Source: Pseudomonas protegens (lineage in GTDB: Bacteria; Pseudomonadota; Gammaproteobacteria; Pseudomonadales; Pseudomonadaceae). Taken from it: DNA of 64,000 bases. The notes below the pieces were generated by a model. The model did not search any database. It saw nothing but the letters and a program-made list of their open reading frames with translations, and was not told where the DNA came from. The translations under genes were made by a program, and so were the position numbers. Positions 39,565-47,415 of this stretch are shown here, in pieces (position 1 is the stretch's first letter; every line of letters begins with the position of its first letter). The stretch covers positions 5,193,001 to 5,257,000 of the forward strand of contig NZ_CP060201.1 of the NCBI RefSeq assembly GCF_013407925.2, written 5' to 3'.

Positions 39565-40584
39565 ATGGTGATTTGGTGGTTGATGTTAGCGGTACTTGGT
39601 ATTTCGCTTTTTTTGACATGGGGTTTGCGGCGCTATGCATTAACTCGCAGCTTGATGGATATTCCCAATCATCGTAGTTCCCATTCTGTTCCTACTCCAA
39701 GAGGAGGAGGGGTAGCAATTGTCTTGAGTTTTCTTGTGGCAGCCCCTTTCCTGTCATTTTTTTCTGATTTGTCTTGGTCATTTATCTGGACTCTATGGGG
39801 CGCAGGTGGGCTCATAGCTGTGGTCGGTTTTTTGGATGATCATGGGCACATAGCTGCACGTTGGCGGCTAGTTGCGCATTTCTCTGCCGCTATTTGGGCA
39901 ATGTTCTGGATGCGTGGTTTGCCACCTGTTCAGTTATTGGGAGTCGATTTCGATCTGTCTTGGTTTGGCCATCTTTTAGCTGTTTTCTATCTGGTCTGGA
40001 TGCTTAATTTATATAATTTCATGGATGGTATTGATGGAATAGCCAGTGTTCAGGCAGTAACTGCATGCCTTGGCGCATGTCTTATCTATTGGCTGGCCGG
40101 CGATACATCTTTGATCTGGTCACCGCTATTATTGGCTATGGCCGTTTTGGGATTTTTGTATTGGAATTTTCCTCCTGCGCGTATCTTCATGGGGGATGCG
40201 GGTAGTGGTTTTCTTGGTCTAGTTCTAGGTATTTTGTCAATACAGGCTGCTTGGGTTTCGTCGCGCTTCCTCTGGGTGTGGGTGATTCTTCTCGGCGTAT
40301 TCATCGTTGATGCGACCTTTACACTGATGCGTAGATTATTACGTGGAGATAAAGTTTATGAGGCGCATCGTAGTCATGCTTATCAGTTCGCGTCGCGTCA
40401 GTTTGGCAGGCATTTACCTGTGACCTTAGCGGTCATGGCAATCAATATTTTTTGGTTGTTGCCGATAGCCATTTGCGTGGGGCTCTTCGATCTGGATGGT
40501 TTTATGGGTACGGTGTTGGCTTACGCGCCGCTGGTTTTCCTTGCTGCTAGGTTTAATGCTGGCGGACTAGAAAGACCCGCCTGA
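39565..40584 (+). CDS. wbpL: Undecaprenyl-phosphate sugar-1-phosphate transferase
   Basis: 339 residues with about 10-11 membrane helices, MraY/WecA family (glycosyltransferase 4). Landmarks are DIPNHRSSHSVPTPRGGG in the first loop, FLDDHGH (the Asp-Asp motif), NLYNFMDGIDGIA and FMGDAGSGFLG. It starts O-antigen unit assembly by moving a sugar-1-phosphate (QuiNAc or FucNAc type) from UDP to undecaprenyl phosphate at the inner membrane. It lies between wbpV and wbpM, all on one strand. Confidence 0.9.
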   Translation: MVIWWLMLAVLGISLFLTWGLRRYALTRSLMDIPNHRSSHSVPTPRGGGVAIVLSFLVAAPFLSFFSDLSWSFIWTLWGAGGLIAVVGFLDDHGHIAARWRLVAHFSAAIWAMFWMRGLPPVQLLGVDFDLSWFGHLLAVFYLVWMLNLYNFMDGIDGIASVQAVTACLGACLIYWLAGDTSLIWSPLLLAMAVLGFLYWNFPPARIFMGDAGSGFLGLVLGILSIQAAWVSSRFLWVWVILLGVFIVDATFTLMRRLLRGDKVYEAHRSHAYQFASRQFGRHLPVTLAVMAINIFWLLPIAICVGLFDLDGFMGTVLAYAPLVFLAARFNAGGLERPA

Positions 40585-40675
40585 CAGTGGTCAATATAAT
40601 GGGCTGCCAAAGAGAGCTCCCCATTAGTGCTAAAACTTATATCGAGGAAAGGGGCTGGGGCTCGAAGAAGCAATT

Positions 40676-42670
40676 ATGGATAAAATACGAACACGTCTCT
40701 TGAGGCTCCCGCGCCGACAAAAACGAGTCCTGCAAGTGATCACCGATATCTTTTTGGTATGGGTGGCATTGTGGATGGCGTTCGTCGTGAGGCTGGGTTT
40801 TGATGATCTCAGTAACCCTTTTGTTGTGCATTTCTGGCTTTTTGCAAGCGCACCTGTCGTTGCTATTCCTTTTTTCATAAAGTTTGGAATGTACCGTGCG
40901 GTCATGCGTTACTTCGGGAACGATGCCCTTATTGCAATAGTCAAGGCGGTAACCTTGTCTGCCTTGGTTCTTGCTCTGGTTGTTTATCTGTATAGCAATC
41001 ATCAAACCGTAGTGCCACGCTCAATCGTATTCAACTATTGGTGGTTGAGTATGATTATGATTGGTGGCCTCAGACTGGTTATGCGTCAGTACTTTCTCGG
41101 AGATTGGTTCACGGCTGCTCAGCACGTACCGTTCACCAATCGTGATGATGGTTTGCCCAAAGTGGCTATCTATGGCGCAGGCGCTGCAGGTAATCAGTTA
41201 GTTGCAGCGTTACGATTAGGGCGTCTAATGCGCCCAGTCGCGTTTATCGATGATGATAGTAGTATTGCTGACAGAATGATTGCTGGGTTGCAGGTATATA
41301 AACCCAAGCATTTACAGCAAATGATCGACGATACCGGAGCAGAAGAGATACTTCTGGCCATTCCTTCATCAACCCGTAGTCGTCGTAGAGAAATCCTTGG
41401 TTTCCTTGAGGGCTTCCCTCTTCATGTCCGTAGTGTTCCTGGTTTCATGGATCTTGCCAGTGGTCGAGTGAAGGTAGATGACATACAAGAAGTAGACATT
41501 GCCGACTTGCTCGGTCGAGACTCTGTTCCCGCTCAAAGGGATTTGCTAGCGCATTGCATCCAGGGACAAGCCGTCCTTGTGACAGGTGCCGGCGGATCTA
41601 TTGGTTCTGAGTTGTGTCGCCAGATTCTGAGCCTGAACCCTACTACCTTAATATTGTTCGAACATAGCGAGTTCAATCTTTACAGTATCTTGTCCGAGCT
41701 TGAACAGAGGCGAACGCGTGAGGCGCTGACTGTAAAGCTGCTTCCGATTTTAGGCTCGGTGCGTAACTTTGATAAGTTGTTGTCGGTTATGAAGACCTGG
41801 AATGTCGCTACGGTCTATCATGCGGCGGCTTATAAACACGTGCCTATGGTTGAGCATAATATCGCGGAGGGTGTGCTCAACAATGTGATAGGTACGCTCA
41901 ATACCGCAGAAGCCGCCTTGCAGTCCGGCGTTGCCAACTTTGTACTGATTTCTACCGACAAGGCTGTTCGCCCAACCAATGTAATGGGCAGCACCAAACG
42001 TTTGGCGGAACTCACTCTGCAGGCGTTAAGTAAAGAACTGGCTCCAGTCTTATTCAACGACCCATCGAATATTTCAAGGGTCAATAAAACTCGTTTCACC
42101 ATGGTGCGTTTCGGCAACGTATTGGGCTCCTCGGGATCGGTCATTCCGCTGTTCCATAAGCAAATCAAAGCTGGTGGCCCATTGACGGTCACCCATCCGA
42201 AAATTACTCGTTACTTTATGACCATTCCGGAAGCGGCGCAGTTGGTTATTCAGGCGGGGTCGATGGGGCAGGGGGGGGATGTTTTTGTGTTGGACATGGG
42301 CGAGCCGGTCAAAATTGTCGAGCTGGCAGAAAAGATGATTCATCTCTCCGGGCTGAGCATACGCTCGGAAAAAAATCCCCACGGCGATATCGCGATTGAG
42401 TTTACCGGTCTACGTCCTGGTGAAAAGCTTTACGAAGAGTTGCTGATTGGTGACAACGTAGTGGCTACGCAGCATCCGATGATCATGAGCGCCAATGAAG
42501 ACCATCTGCCTTGGGATTCACTGAAGGCCAAGCTCAGTGAGCTCCTTGCTGCGCTGGACGCAGATGATTATGCAAGGGTTCGCCAACTGCTTCGTGAGAC
42601 GGTGAGTGGCTATACACCGGATGGCGAAATTGTCGACTGGGTTTATCAGCAGCAACGCCTCAAGCCCTGA
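40676..42670 (+). CDS. wbpM: Membrane-bound UDP-GlcNAc 4,6-dehydratase
   Basis: 664 residues. Four membrane helices cover about residues 15-130, followed by a first nucleotide-binding fold (VAIYGAGAAGNQL) and the catalytic SDR domain with TGAGGSIGSEL near residue 303. In the active site NVMGSTKRLAE a Met stands where most SDRs have Tyr, as is typical of WbpM/FlaA1-type enzymes. It makes UDP-4-keto-6-deoxy-GlcNAc for the O-antigen. A run of eight G (42271-42278) encodes GQGGD in a conserved region. A strong hairpin follows the gene. Confidence 0.94.
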   Translation: MDKIRTRLLRLPRRQKRVLQVITDIFLVWVALWMAFVVRLGFDDLSNPFVVHFWLFASAPVVAIPFFIKFGMYRAVMRYFGNDALIAIVKAVTLSALVLALVVYLYSNHQTVVPRSIVFNYWWLSMIMIGGLRLVMRQYFLGDWFTAAQHVPFTNRDDGLPKVAIYGAGAAGNQLVAALRLGRLMRPVAFIDDDSSIADRMIAGLQVYKPKHLQQMIDDTGAEEILLAIPSSTRSRRREILGFLEGFPLHVRSVPGFMDLASGRVKVDDIQEVDIADLLGRDSVPAQRDLLAHCIQGQAVLVTGAGGSIGSELCRQILSLNPTTLILFEHSEFNLYSILSELEQRRTREALTVKLLPILGSVRNFDKLLSVMKTWNVATVYHAAAYKHVPMVEHNIAEGVLNNVIGTLNTAEAALQSGVANFVLISTDKAVRPTNVMGSTKRLAELTLQALSKELAPVLFNDPSNISRVNKTRFTMVRFGNVLGSSGSVIPLFHKQIKAGGPLTVTHPKITRYFMTIPEAAQLVIQAGSMGQGGDVFVLDMGEPVKIVELAEKMIHLSGLSIRSEKNPHGDIAIEFTGLRPGEKLYEELLIGDNVVATQHPMIMSANEDHLPWDSLKAKLSELLAALDADDYARVRQLLRETVSGYTPDGEIVDWVYQQQRLKP

Positions 42671-42727
42671 ATCTACATACGCCGTAACTTTCCCGCCTTT
42701 GACTTGCTCCACGCATCACCTAGGTTT

Positions 42728-42756
42728 GGAAGGCAGCTTCGGAAAAGCTGCTTTCC
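42728..42756 (+). terminator. Stem-loop after wbpM
   Basis: GGAAGGCAGCTT (42728-42739) pairs with AAGCTGCTTTCC (42745-42756), 12 pairs with one G-U, and a five-base loop. No T run follows. It lies between wbpM and the ComEA-like gene, 58 bases past the wbpM stop. Confidence 0.6.
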
Positions 42757-42781
42757 TCACTCGATGTCATGGAGCGTCATT

Positions 42782-43111
42782 ATGCAAAACTCGTATTTCC
42801 TCTCTCTGATCTTTGCCTTCCTGGCCAGTCTTTCGCTTACCACTCAAGCGGCTCCTCTGGTCAAAGCGCCGGTCAGCTCTGCGGAAACCGTGGAGCTGGC
42901 AACCGCGCAGAGTGGCAAGATCAATATCAATACCGCTGACCAGGCCGCACTGCAGCGCGAGCTCTTCGGTATTGGCGAGGCCAAGGCCAAGGCGATTGTT
43001 GCTTATCGCGAAGAGAACGGTCCCTTTGCTTCAGTGGATGAGTTGTTGGAGGTCAAGGGGATTGGCAAGACTATCCTGGAGCGCAATCGGGACAAGCTCG
43101 AGGTTAATTGA
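42782..43111 (+). CDS. ComEA-like helix-hairpin-helix exported protein
   Basis: 109 residues from ATG 42782, with GGAG upstream. Signal peptide MQNSYFLSLIFAFLASLSLT, then TQAA at the cleavage site. The C-terminal half is the ComEA repeat: INTADQAALQRELFGIGEA and LLEVKGIGKTILERNRDKL, two HhH motifs that bind DNA without sequence preference. The family takes part in DNA uptake into the periplasm. A copy directly after wbpM is usual in pseudomonads. It is a single-domain form without the long ComEA membrane anchor. Confidence 0.87.
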   Translation: MQNSYFLSLIFAFLASLSLTTQAAPLVKAPVSSAETVELATAQSGKININTADQAALQRELFGIGEAKAKAIVAYREENGPFASVDELLEVKGIGKTILERNRDKLEVN

Positions 43112-43127
43112 TCTGATTTTGTAATCA

Positions 43128-43156
43128 CCAGAGGCCGGACTTCGACCGGTCTCTGG
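43128..43156 (+). terminator. Stem-loop after the ComEA-like gene
   Basis: CCAGAGGCCGG (43128-43138) pairs with CCGGTCTCTGG (43146-43156) around a seven-base loop, 11 pairs including one G-U. It is 17 bases past the stop. The remaining ~200 bases before the TetR gene show no gene. Confidence 0.55.
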
Positions 43157-43357
43157 CATGTCAGGGAGCTTCTGCTCTGGAAGTGGGTCAGCGGCGAAAT
43201 CACGGATGTTTCAGCGCCTCAGGGATTTCAGGCGGCAAGCGTTCATAACCGTCGTGCGTTGTCTGGAGTTCGGCTACAACGTTGGATCGTCCTCCGATTT
43301 CTTGAAAAACCGTGTCGCGGCTTGCTATGGGCAATGGCCAACCCGGAGCGCGCGGTG

Positions 43358-43918
43358 TTACTTGCGCTCCTGCTCCTTCAGTCCATTAGCCACAACATCC
43401 AGTATCCGCTCGCCCAATTCAGCGTTTTCCACGCTGCGCGAGAGCATCAGCGCACCCACCAGGGTCGACATGATCATCAGGCTGCGCTGCGCTTTGTTAT
43501 CGCCTTCCAGGGTGCCTTCCAGTTGCGCGAGCCTGGCATTAAGCACGGTATCGGTGATGGGGCTGGGTTGGCCACGTTGGCCGAGCTCCGCGCTCATGGT
43601 CGGTAGCGGGCAGCCCAGGTGGGGGGACGTCCGGTGCCATTCGGACAGGTAATTGTCGATAAACGCCTCTAGCGGCTGCGCTTGTGCGAACAAGGTGGCG
43701 CAATGGGTATCCAGGTCTTGGGCCGCTGAGCTGAGTGCTTCTTCTACCAGCTCATCCTTGGATGTGAAGTGGGAGTAGAAACCGCCATGGGTCAAGCCCA
43801 GGGCCTTCATCAGGGGCTGTAGCCCCGTTGCGCCTATTCCATCACGGCGAAAGCGTTCCGAAGCTTCTTTGATAATGCGTTGGTGAGTCTGGGCTTTATG
43901 GTCTGCTGAATAACGCAT
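43358..43918 (-). CDS. TetR family transcriptional regulator
   Basis: 186 residues from ATG 43918, preceded by GGAGG. The N-terminal helix-turn-helix is standard: RIIKEASERFRRDGIGATGL and LMKALGLTHGGFYSHFTSKD. The C-terminal ligand domain is not diagnostic. The GFYSHFTSKDELVEEAL form resembles regulators of efflux or electrophile-detoxification genes, but no such gene lies next to it. It faces away from the GntR-type gene across 188 bases and may repress itself. The target is unknown. Confidence 0.88.
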   Translation of the reverse strand: MRYSADHKAQTHQRIIKEASERFRRDGIGATGLQPLMKALGLTHGGFYSHFTSKDELVEEALSSAAQDLDTHCATLFAQAQPLEAFIDNYLSEWHRTSPHLGCPLPTMSAELGQRGQPSPITDTVLNARLAQLEGTLEGDNKAQRSLMIMSTLVGALMLSRSVENAELGERILDVVANGLKEQERK

Positions 43919-44046
43919 TTGAGAAACCTCCACATCTAGAGCGCCATTTTAACCAAGGATGGTCAGATCACGCCGCTCCTTCTTCTAGGCTTTCTTGGTA
44001 GGTACAGGGTTCTGACAGGTTTTGGTGCTCGGAATTTCAGGAAGGT

Positions 44047-44063
44047 TTGGCACGATATTTGTT
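44047..44063 (+). promoter_or_regulatory. Sigma-54-like promoter with imperfect -12, upstream of the GntR-DUF1989 genes
   Basis: TTGGCACGATATTTGTT has a full -24 box (TGGCACG), correct four-base spacing and TTGT in place of the nearly invariant TTGC at -12. The GG and GT are at the right distance. The C-to-T change makes it weaker or non-functional. The start site would be near 44073, 34 bases before the GntR ATG. Confidence 0.4.
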
Positions 44064-44080
44064 ATCTGATTGATCAAGAG

Positions 44081-44091
44081 TTGTTGAACAA
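44081..44091 (+). promoter_or_regulatory. Candidate FadR-type operator
   Basis: TTGTTGAACAA is a perfect palindrome around one base and fits TNGTNNNACNA, the consensus of FadR-subfamily (FCD) GntR regulators. It lies 16 bases before the start of a gene encoding such a regulator, so autorepression is likely. Confidence 0.55.
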
Positions 44092-44106
44092 TCCAGAGGC
44101 GCCTCT

Positions 44107-44760
44107 ATGAGCAACGGTTTATCCCTGGCGGACCAGATCACCGTGGAACTGCGTGCGGACATCATCGGTGGTCGCTTGCTGCCTGGCATGCCGCTGGTGG
44201 AAAGCGAGCTGGTCAACAGTTACAACGCCTCTCGCAACACGATCCGTGAAGCACTGCACCGTTTGGGTCAGGAGGGGCTGGCCCTTTATGTCCGGCATAA
44301 AGGCGTGGTGGTCCGCCGTCTTGGTCATGACGATGTTCGGGACCTGTTCCGGGTCCGACGCACGCTCGAGTTGCAGGCGATCGCCAACGCCCGCCCCCTG
44401 CGTGAGCAGCAGTCCGATCTCATGCTCGATGCCATCGAAGCGGCTGAACTGGCCCGGGAACGTGAAGACTGGCGCGCCGTCGGTACCCATGGTTTGCGCT
44501 TCCATCAGCATGTGGTGGGGCTGCTGGATTCACCGCTGTTCGATGAGTTCTTCACCAATGTGGTCGCACAGTTGCGCCTGGTGTTTTGCAACGCGCCGGA
44601 CGAAGCGCAGTTTCAGGCGCCCTGGCTGATGCGTGACCGGAGCATTTACCAGTGCTTGGCCGAGGGGGACAGAACCTCCGCCGGCGAGGCCATGGAGACG
44701 TATCTGGACGACTCCGAGCGTTTGTTGTTGAGCATGTTCAGCCAATCCTTACGTCACTGA
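44107..44760 (+). CDS. GntR family regulator, FadR (FCD) subfamily
   Basis: 217 residues. The winged helix comes first (LADQITVELRADIIGGRLLP; then NASRNTIREALHRLGQEGL). The all-helical FCD effector domain follows, with likely metal-binding His residues in the H-x3-H pattern of GLRFHQHVVG and Asp/Arg in FRVRRTLELQAI. It is followed 15 bases later by the DUF1989 gene on the same strand, so it probably controls that gene and itself through the palindrome upstream. The effector is likely a small carboxylate or amino compound. Confidence 0.9.
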   Translation: MSNGLSLADQITVELRADIIGGRLLPGMPLVESELVNSYNASRNTIREALHRLGQEGLALYVRHKGVVVRRLGHDDVRDLFRVRRTLELQAIANARPLREQQSDLMLDAIEAAELAREREDWRAVGTHGLRFHQHVVGLLDSPLFDEFFTNVVAQLRLVFCNAPDEAQFQAPWLMRDRSIYQCLAEGDRTSAGEAMETYLDDSERLLLSMFSQSLRH

Positions 44761-44775
44761 GCGAGGGCGATACCC

Positions 44776-45627
44776 ATGTACAAAGACTATCCAGCGGCTT
44801 ACCAGGTCAGTAAAGGTTCGGCGCTGCAGGTGGACACGGCATTCTATGAACGCATTCGCGACAGTCGTGAGCAGCGCACGCTGGTCGAGCAGTTTGAGGT
44901 GCCGATTCGCACCGGGCGTGCCTGGAAGGTTCCCGCCGGGCATGTGTTTCGCGTCACCACGCCGGCAGGTCCGCAGGTGGGTGATTTCAACGTCTGGAAT
45001 GCCAACGACCCGCGGGAAAGGTTATGGGCGGCGCGGACCCGGCAATTGCAAGGGGCTCACGTCAGTACCCACGATCGACTCTGGTCGAACCTGCCTTTTC
45101 TTCGGCCCCTGGTCACCATTACCGATGACAGCCTGGCGAATTACGGCATCGATGAACACGGCGGTCGCCTTCACGACTTGTTGGGCACTCGTTGTGATCC
45201 CTATGTGAACCGCATGCTCACCGGCGAGGACTTTCACCACCACTGCCATTCCAACCTGACCCGGGCGGTTCTGCCCCACGGGCTGACCGAGTTTGATGTG
45301 CACGATGTCTTGAACATCTTCCAGTGCACCGGCCTGAATCATGACGACATGTACTTCATGAAGGCCTGTCCGGCACAGAAGGGCGATTATCTGGAGTTCT
45401 TCGCCGAGATCGACTTGCTGTGTGCGTTATCGACCTGCCCGGGCGGTGACCTGTCGCTACCGATGTGGGGCCCGGATGCCCAGGATCCCTTGAGCGTATG
45501 CCGGCCGCTGGGCGTCGAGATATATCGTCTCGACGAGAGCTTGCTCAAAGGCTGGAGTCAGCCGCAGCGCGCGGCCTACAAAGGATTGCACGGCTTGCAT
45601 ATCGCCAAGGCCGAATGGGAACAGTAG
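44776..45627 (+). CDS. DUF1989 / urea carboxylase-associated family protein
   Basis: 283 residues. The DUF1989 domain spans most of the protein: VPAGHVFRVTTPAGPQVGDF, then DDSLANYGIDEHGGRLHDLL, GTRCDPYVNRML, HHHCHSNLTRAV and HDVLNIFQCTGL. Several conserved Cys and His residues (CDP, HHHCH, FQC, KACPAQ, STCPGGD) suggest metal binding. Relatives work in pairs as carboxyguanidine deiminase next to urea/guanidine carboxylase. Here there is only one copy and no carboxylase, so the substrate is open. It is transcribed with the FadR-type gene, and an ethanolamine permease lies downstream on the other strand. Confidence 0.82.
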   Translation: MYKDYPAAYQVSKGSALQVDTAFYERIRDSREQRTLVEQFEVPIRTGRAWKVPAGHVFRVTTPAGPQVGDFNVWNANDPRERLWAARTRQLQGAHVSTHDRLWSNLPFLRPLVTITDDSLANYGIDEHGGRLHDLLGTRCDPYVNRMLTGEDFHHHCHSNLTRAVLPHGLTEFDVHDVLNIFQCTGLNHDDMYFMKACPAQKGDYLEFFAEIDLLCALSTCPGGDLSLPMWGPDAQDPLSVCRPLGVEIYRLDESLLKGWSQPQRAAYKGLHGLHIAKAEWEQ

Positions 45628-45637
45628 GGCGCCAGAA

Positions 45638-45665
45638 AGCCCCTTCATTCTTGGGTGAAGGGGCT
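45638..45665. terminator. Bidirectional stem-loop terminator
   Basis: AGCCCCTTCA (45638-45647) pairs perfectly with TGAAGGGGCT (45656-45665), loop of eight. It lies between the convergent DUF1989 and DUF2897 genes, starting 11 bases after the first stop and ending 6 bases before the second. Confidence 0.75.
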
Positions 45666-45670
45666 CGGGC

Positions 45671-45838
45671 TTAACGATCTCGCGCTTCCTTGGCATCCAT
45701 TTCCGCGTTGCGTTCCGCCACGCGTTTACGCTGCTCTTCGGTCAACTCCACCTTGTTGGCGGTGTCGCGCAGCATCATCAAGCCGCCGACGATCGAACCG
45801 ATAGCAACCACCAGAATCAACCAGGCATACCAGGGCAT
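45671..45838 (-). CDS. DUF2897 small membrane protein
   Basis: 55 residues: MPWYAWLILVVAIGSIVGGL forms a single N-terminal membrane helix, then a charged helical tail (ELTEEQRKRVAERNAEMDAK). AAGGAG sits at good spacing before ATG 45838, and a longer in-frame extension lacks support. The family is a small inner-membrane protein of unknown function, common in pseudomonads. It lies between convergent and co-oriented genes, and its role in the DUF1989/permease region is unclear. Confidence 0.78.
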   Translation of the reverse strand: MPWYAWLILVVAIGSIVGGLMMLRDTANKVELTEEQRKRVAERNAEMDAKEARDR

Positions 45839-45969
45839 AGGGCTCTCCTTGAACGGCAGTTCCCGAGGACGAAGGTTCGTCCCCGGCACAGCCTGTAGTG
45901 CTTTGAGTCAAAGCACTTCGCACGGGTTCCATTGTATGCCCGATTGTTCCGGTCAGTGGCGGCCGATGC

Positions 45970-47334
45970 TTAGCGCCCGGTGAGCATGGCGTCCGCGGGG
46001 GCATCGGCCCGCAGTTGCGCGGTGAGTTGGAAGTAGATGAAGCCCAGCACCATGAACGCAAGGAAGATCAGGCCGATCAGGGCGTTGAACCAGGCCATGG
46101 CGACCAGGCACACCAGGGCCAGGACCAGGGCGATGCCGGGCACCAGCGGATAGCCTGGCGCACGGAAGCTGCGTGGCAGGTTCGGTTCGGCCCGGCGCAG
46201 TTTGAACAGGCTGAGCATGCTCATGATGTACATCACGATGGCGCCGAACACGGCCATGGTGATCATCGCCGCCGTGAGGGTCATGCCGCCCAGGTTGATC
46301 AGGCCGTCGCTGTAGATCGCGGCGATACCGATCAGGCCACCGGCGATGATCGCTCGGTGCGGCGTTTGAAAACGCGACAGCCTGGCCAGGGAGGCTGGCA
46401 GGTAACCGGCCCGGGCCAGGGCGAAGAACTGCCGCGAATAGCCGAGGATGATCCCGTGAAAACTGGCAACCAGGCCGAACAGACCGATCCACACCAGCAT
46501 GTGCAGCCAGCCGGAACTGTCGCCGACCACCGCCTTCATTGCCTGGGGCAAAGGGTCGTTGATGTTCGACAGGGTGCGCCAGTCGCCCACGCCGCCGGCG
46601 AAGAACATGACGCCCATGGCCAGCAGCACCAGGGTCAGAATGCCGCTGATGTAGGCCTTGGGAATGGTGCGCTTGGGATCCTTGGCTTCCTCGGCGGCCA
46701 TGGCGGCGCCCTCGATGGCCAGGAAGAACCAGATGGCGAAGGGAATCGCGGCGAACATCCCAGCGATCGCCGGAGCTCCAAAGGTGTCGGCGCCGGCCCA
46801 GCCATTGAGGGCGAAGTTGCTGAAGCTGAAGGCCGGGGCCACCACGCCCATGAAGACCAGGAGTTCCGCCACCGCCAGCACACAGACCACCAGTTCGAAG
46901 GTGGCCGCCAGTTTCACCCCGAGAATGTTCAGGCCCATGAAGACGATGTAGGCACCCACCGCGGCATGCTTGGGGTCCAGCGCCGGAAACTGCACATTCA
47001 GATAGGCACCAATCGCCAGGGCAATGGCCGGTGGGGCGAAGACGAATTCGATCAGGGTGGCCAGCCCGGCAATCAAGCCGCCTTTCTCGCCGAAGGCGCG
47101 ACGGCTGTAGGCAAACGGGCCTCCCGCATGGGGAATGGCGGTGGTCAGCTCGGTGAAACTGAATATAAAGCAGGTATACATGGTCGCGACCAACAATGAG
47201 GTCAGCAAAAAGCCCAGTGTCCCGGCTACGCCCCAGCCATAGCTCCAGCCGAAATACTCCCCGGAAATCACCAGTCCAACCGCGATTCCCCATAGATGCA
47301 GCGTGCCCAAGGTGGGTTTGAGTTGTGTGTTCAT
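45970..47334 (-). CDS. eat: Ethanolamine permease (APC superfamily)
   Basis: 454 residues from ATG 47334 (MNTQLKPTLGTLHLWGIAVG), preceded by GGGAGCC. About 12 membrane helices with APC motifs such as VISGEYFGWSYGWG, HAGGPFAYSRRAFGEKGG and AEEAKDPKRTIPKAY. The N-terminal sequence matches ethanolamine permeases. No eutBC ammonia-lyase genes are in the window, so either they lie elsewhere or this paralogue imports a related amine. A good sigma-54 promoter lies upstream, consistent with nitrogen-source control. Confidence 0.88.
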   Translation of the reverse strand: MNTQLKPTLGTLHLWGIAVGLVISGEYFGWSYGWGVAGTLGFLLTSLLVATMYTCFIFSFTELTTAIPHAGGPFAYSRRAFGEKGGLIAGLATLIEFVFAPPAIALAIGAYLNVQFPALDPKHAAVGAYIVFMGLNILGVKLAATFELVVCVLAVAELLVFMGVVAPAFSFSNFALNGWAGADTFGAPAIAGMFAAIPFAIWFFLAIEGAAMAAEEAKDPKRTIPKAYISGILTLVLLAMGVMFFAGGVGDWRTLSNINDPLPQAMKAVVGDSSGWLHMLVWIGLFGLVASFHGIILGYSRQFFALARAGYLPASLARLSRFQTPHRAIIAGGLIGIAAIYSDGLINLGGMTLTAAMITMAVFGAIVMYIMSMLSLFKLRRAEPNLPRSFRAPGYPLVPGIALVLALVCLVAMAWFNALIGLIFLAFMVLGFIYFQLTAQLRADAPADAMLTGR

Positions 47335-47376
47335 CGGTGGCTCCCTGAACGGTTGAAAGTGCTCGGCACAGGCCGC

Positions 47377-47392
47377 TGCAGCCGTCATGCCA
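47377..47392 (-). promoter_or_regulatory. Sigma-54 promoter of the ethanolamine permease gene
   Basis: On the minus strand TGGCATGACGGCTGCA gives -24 TGGCATG, four spacer bases and -12 CTGCA. GG and GC are exactly 12 apart. Transcription would start near 47366, about 31 bases before the ATG. Ethanolamine uptake and breakdown in P. aeruginosa is known to need RpoN and the enhancer-binding protein EatR, which fits. Confidence 0.7.
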
Positions 47393-47415
47393 GTCCAGCA
47401 ACCCGCGTCGTAAAC

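Noticed and set aside
43158..43652. Open frame overlapping the TetR gene and the space before it
   Set aside because: Composition is unlike a protein, no family resemblance, and it runs antisense through the TetR C-terminus.
44776..45627. Complete guanidine-degradation (CgdAB-carboxylase) locus
   Set aside because: Only one DUF1989 gene is present, with no urea/guanidine carboxylase, allophanate hydrolase or transporter set.
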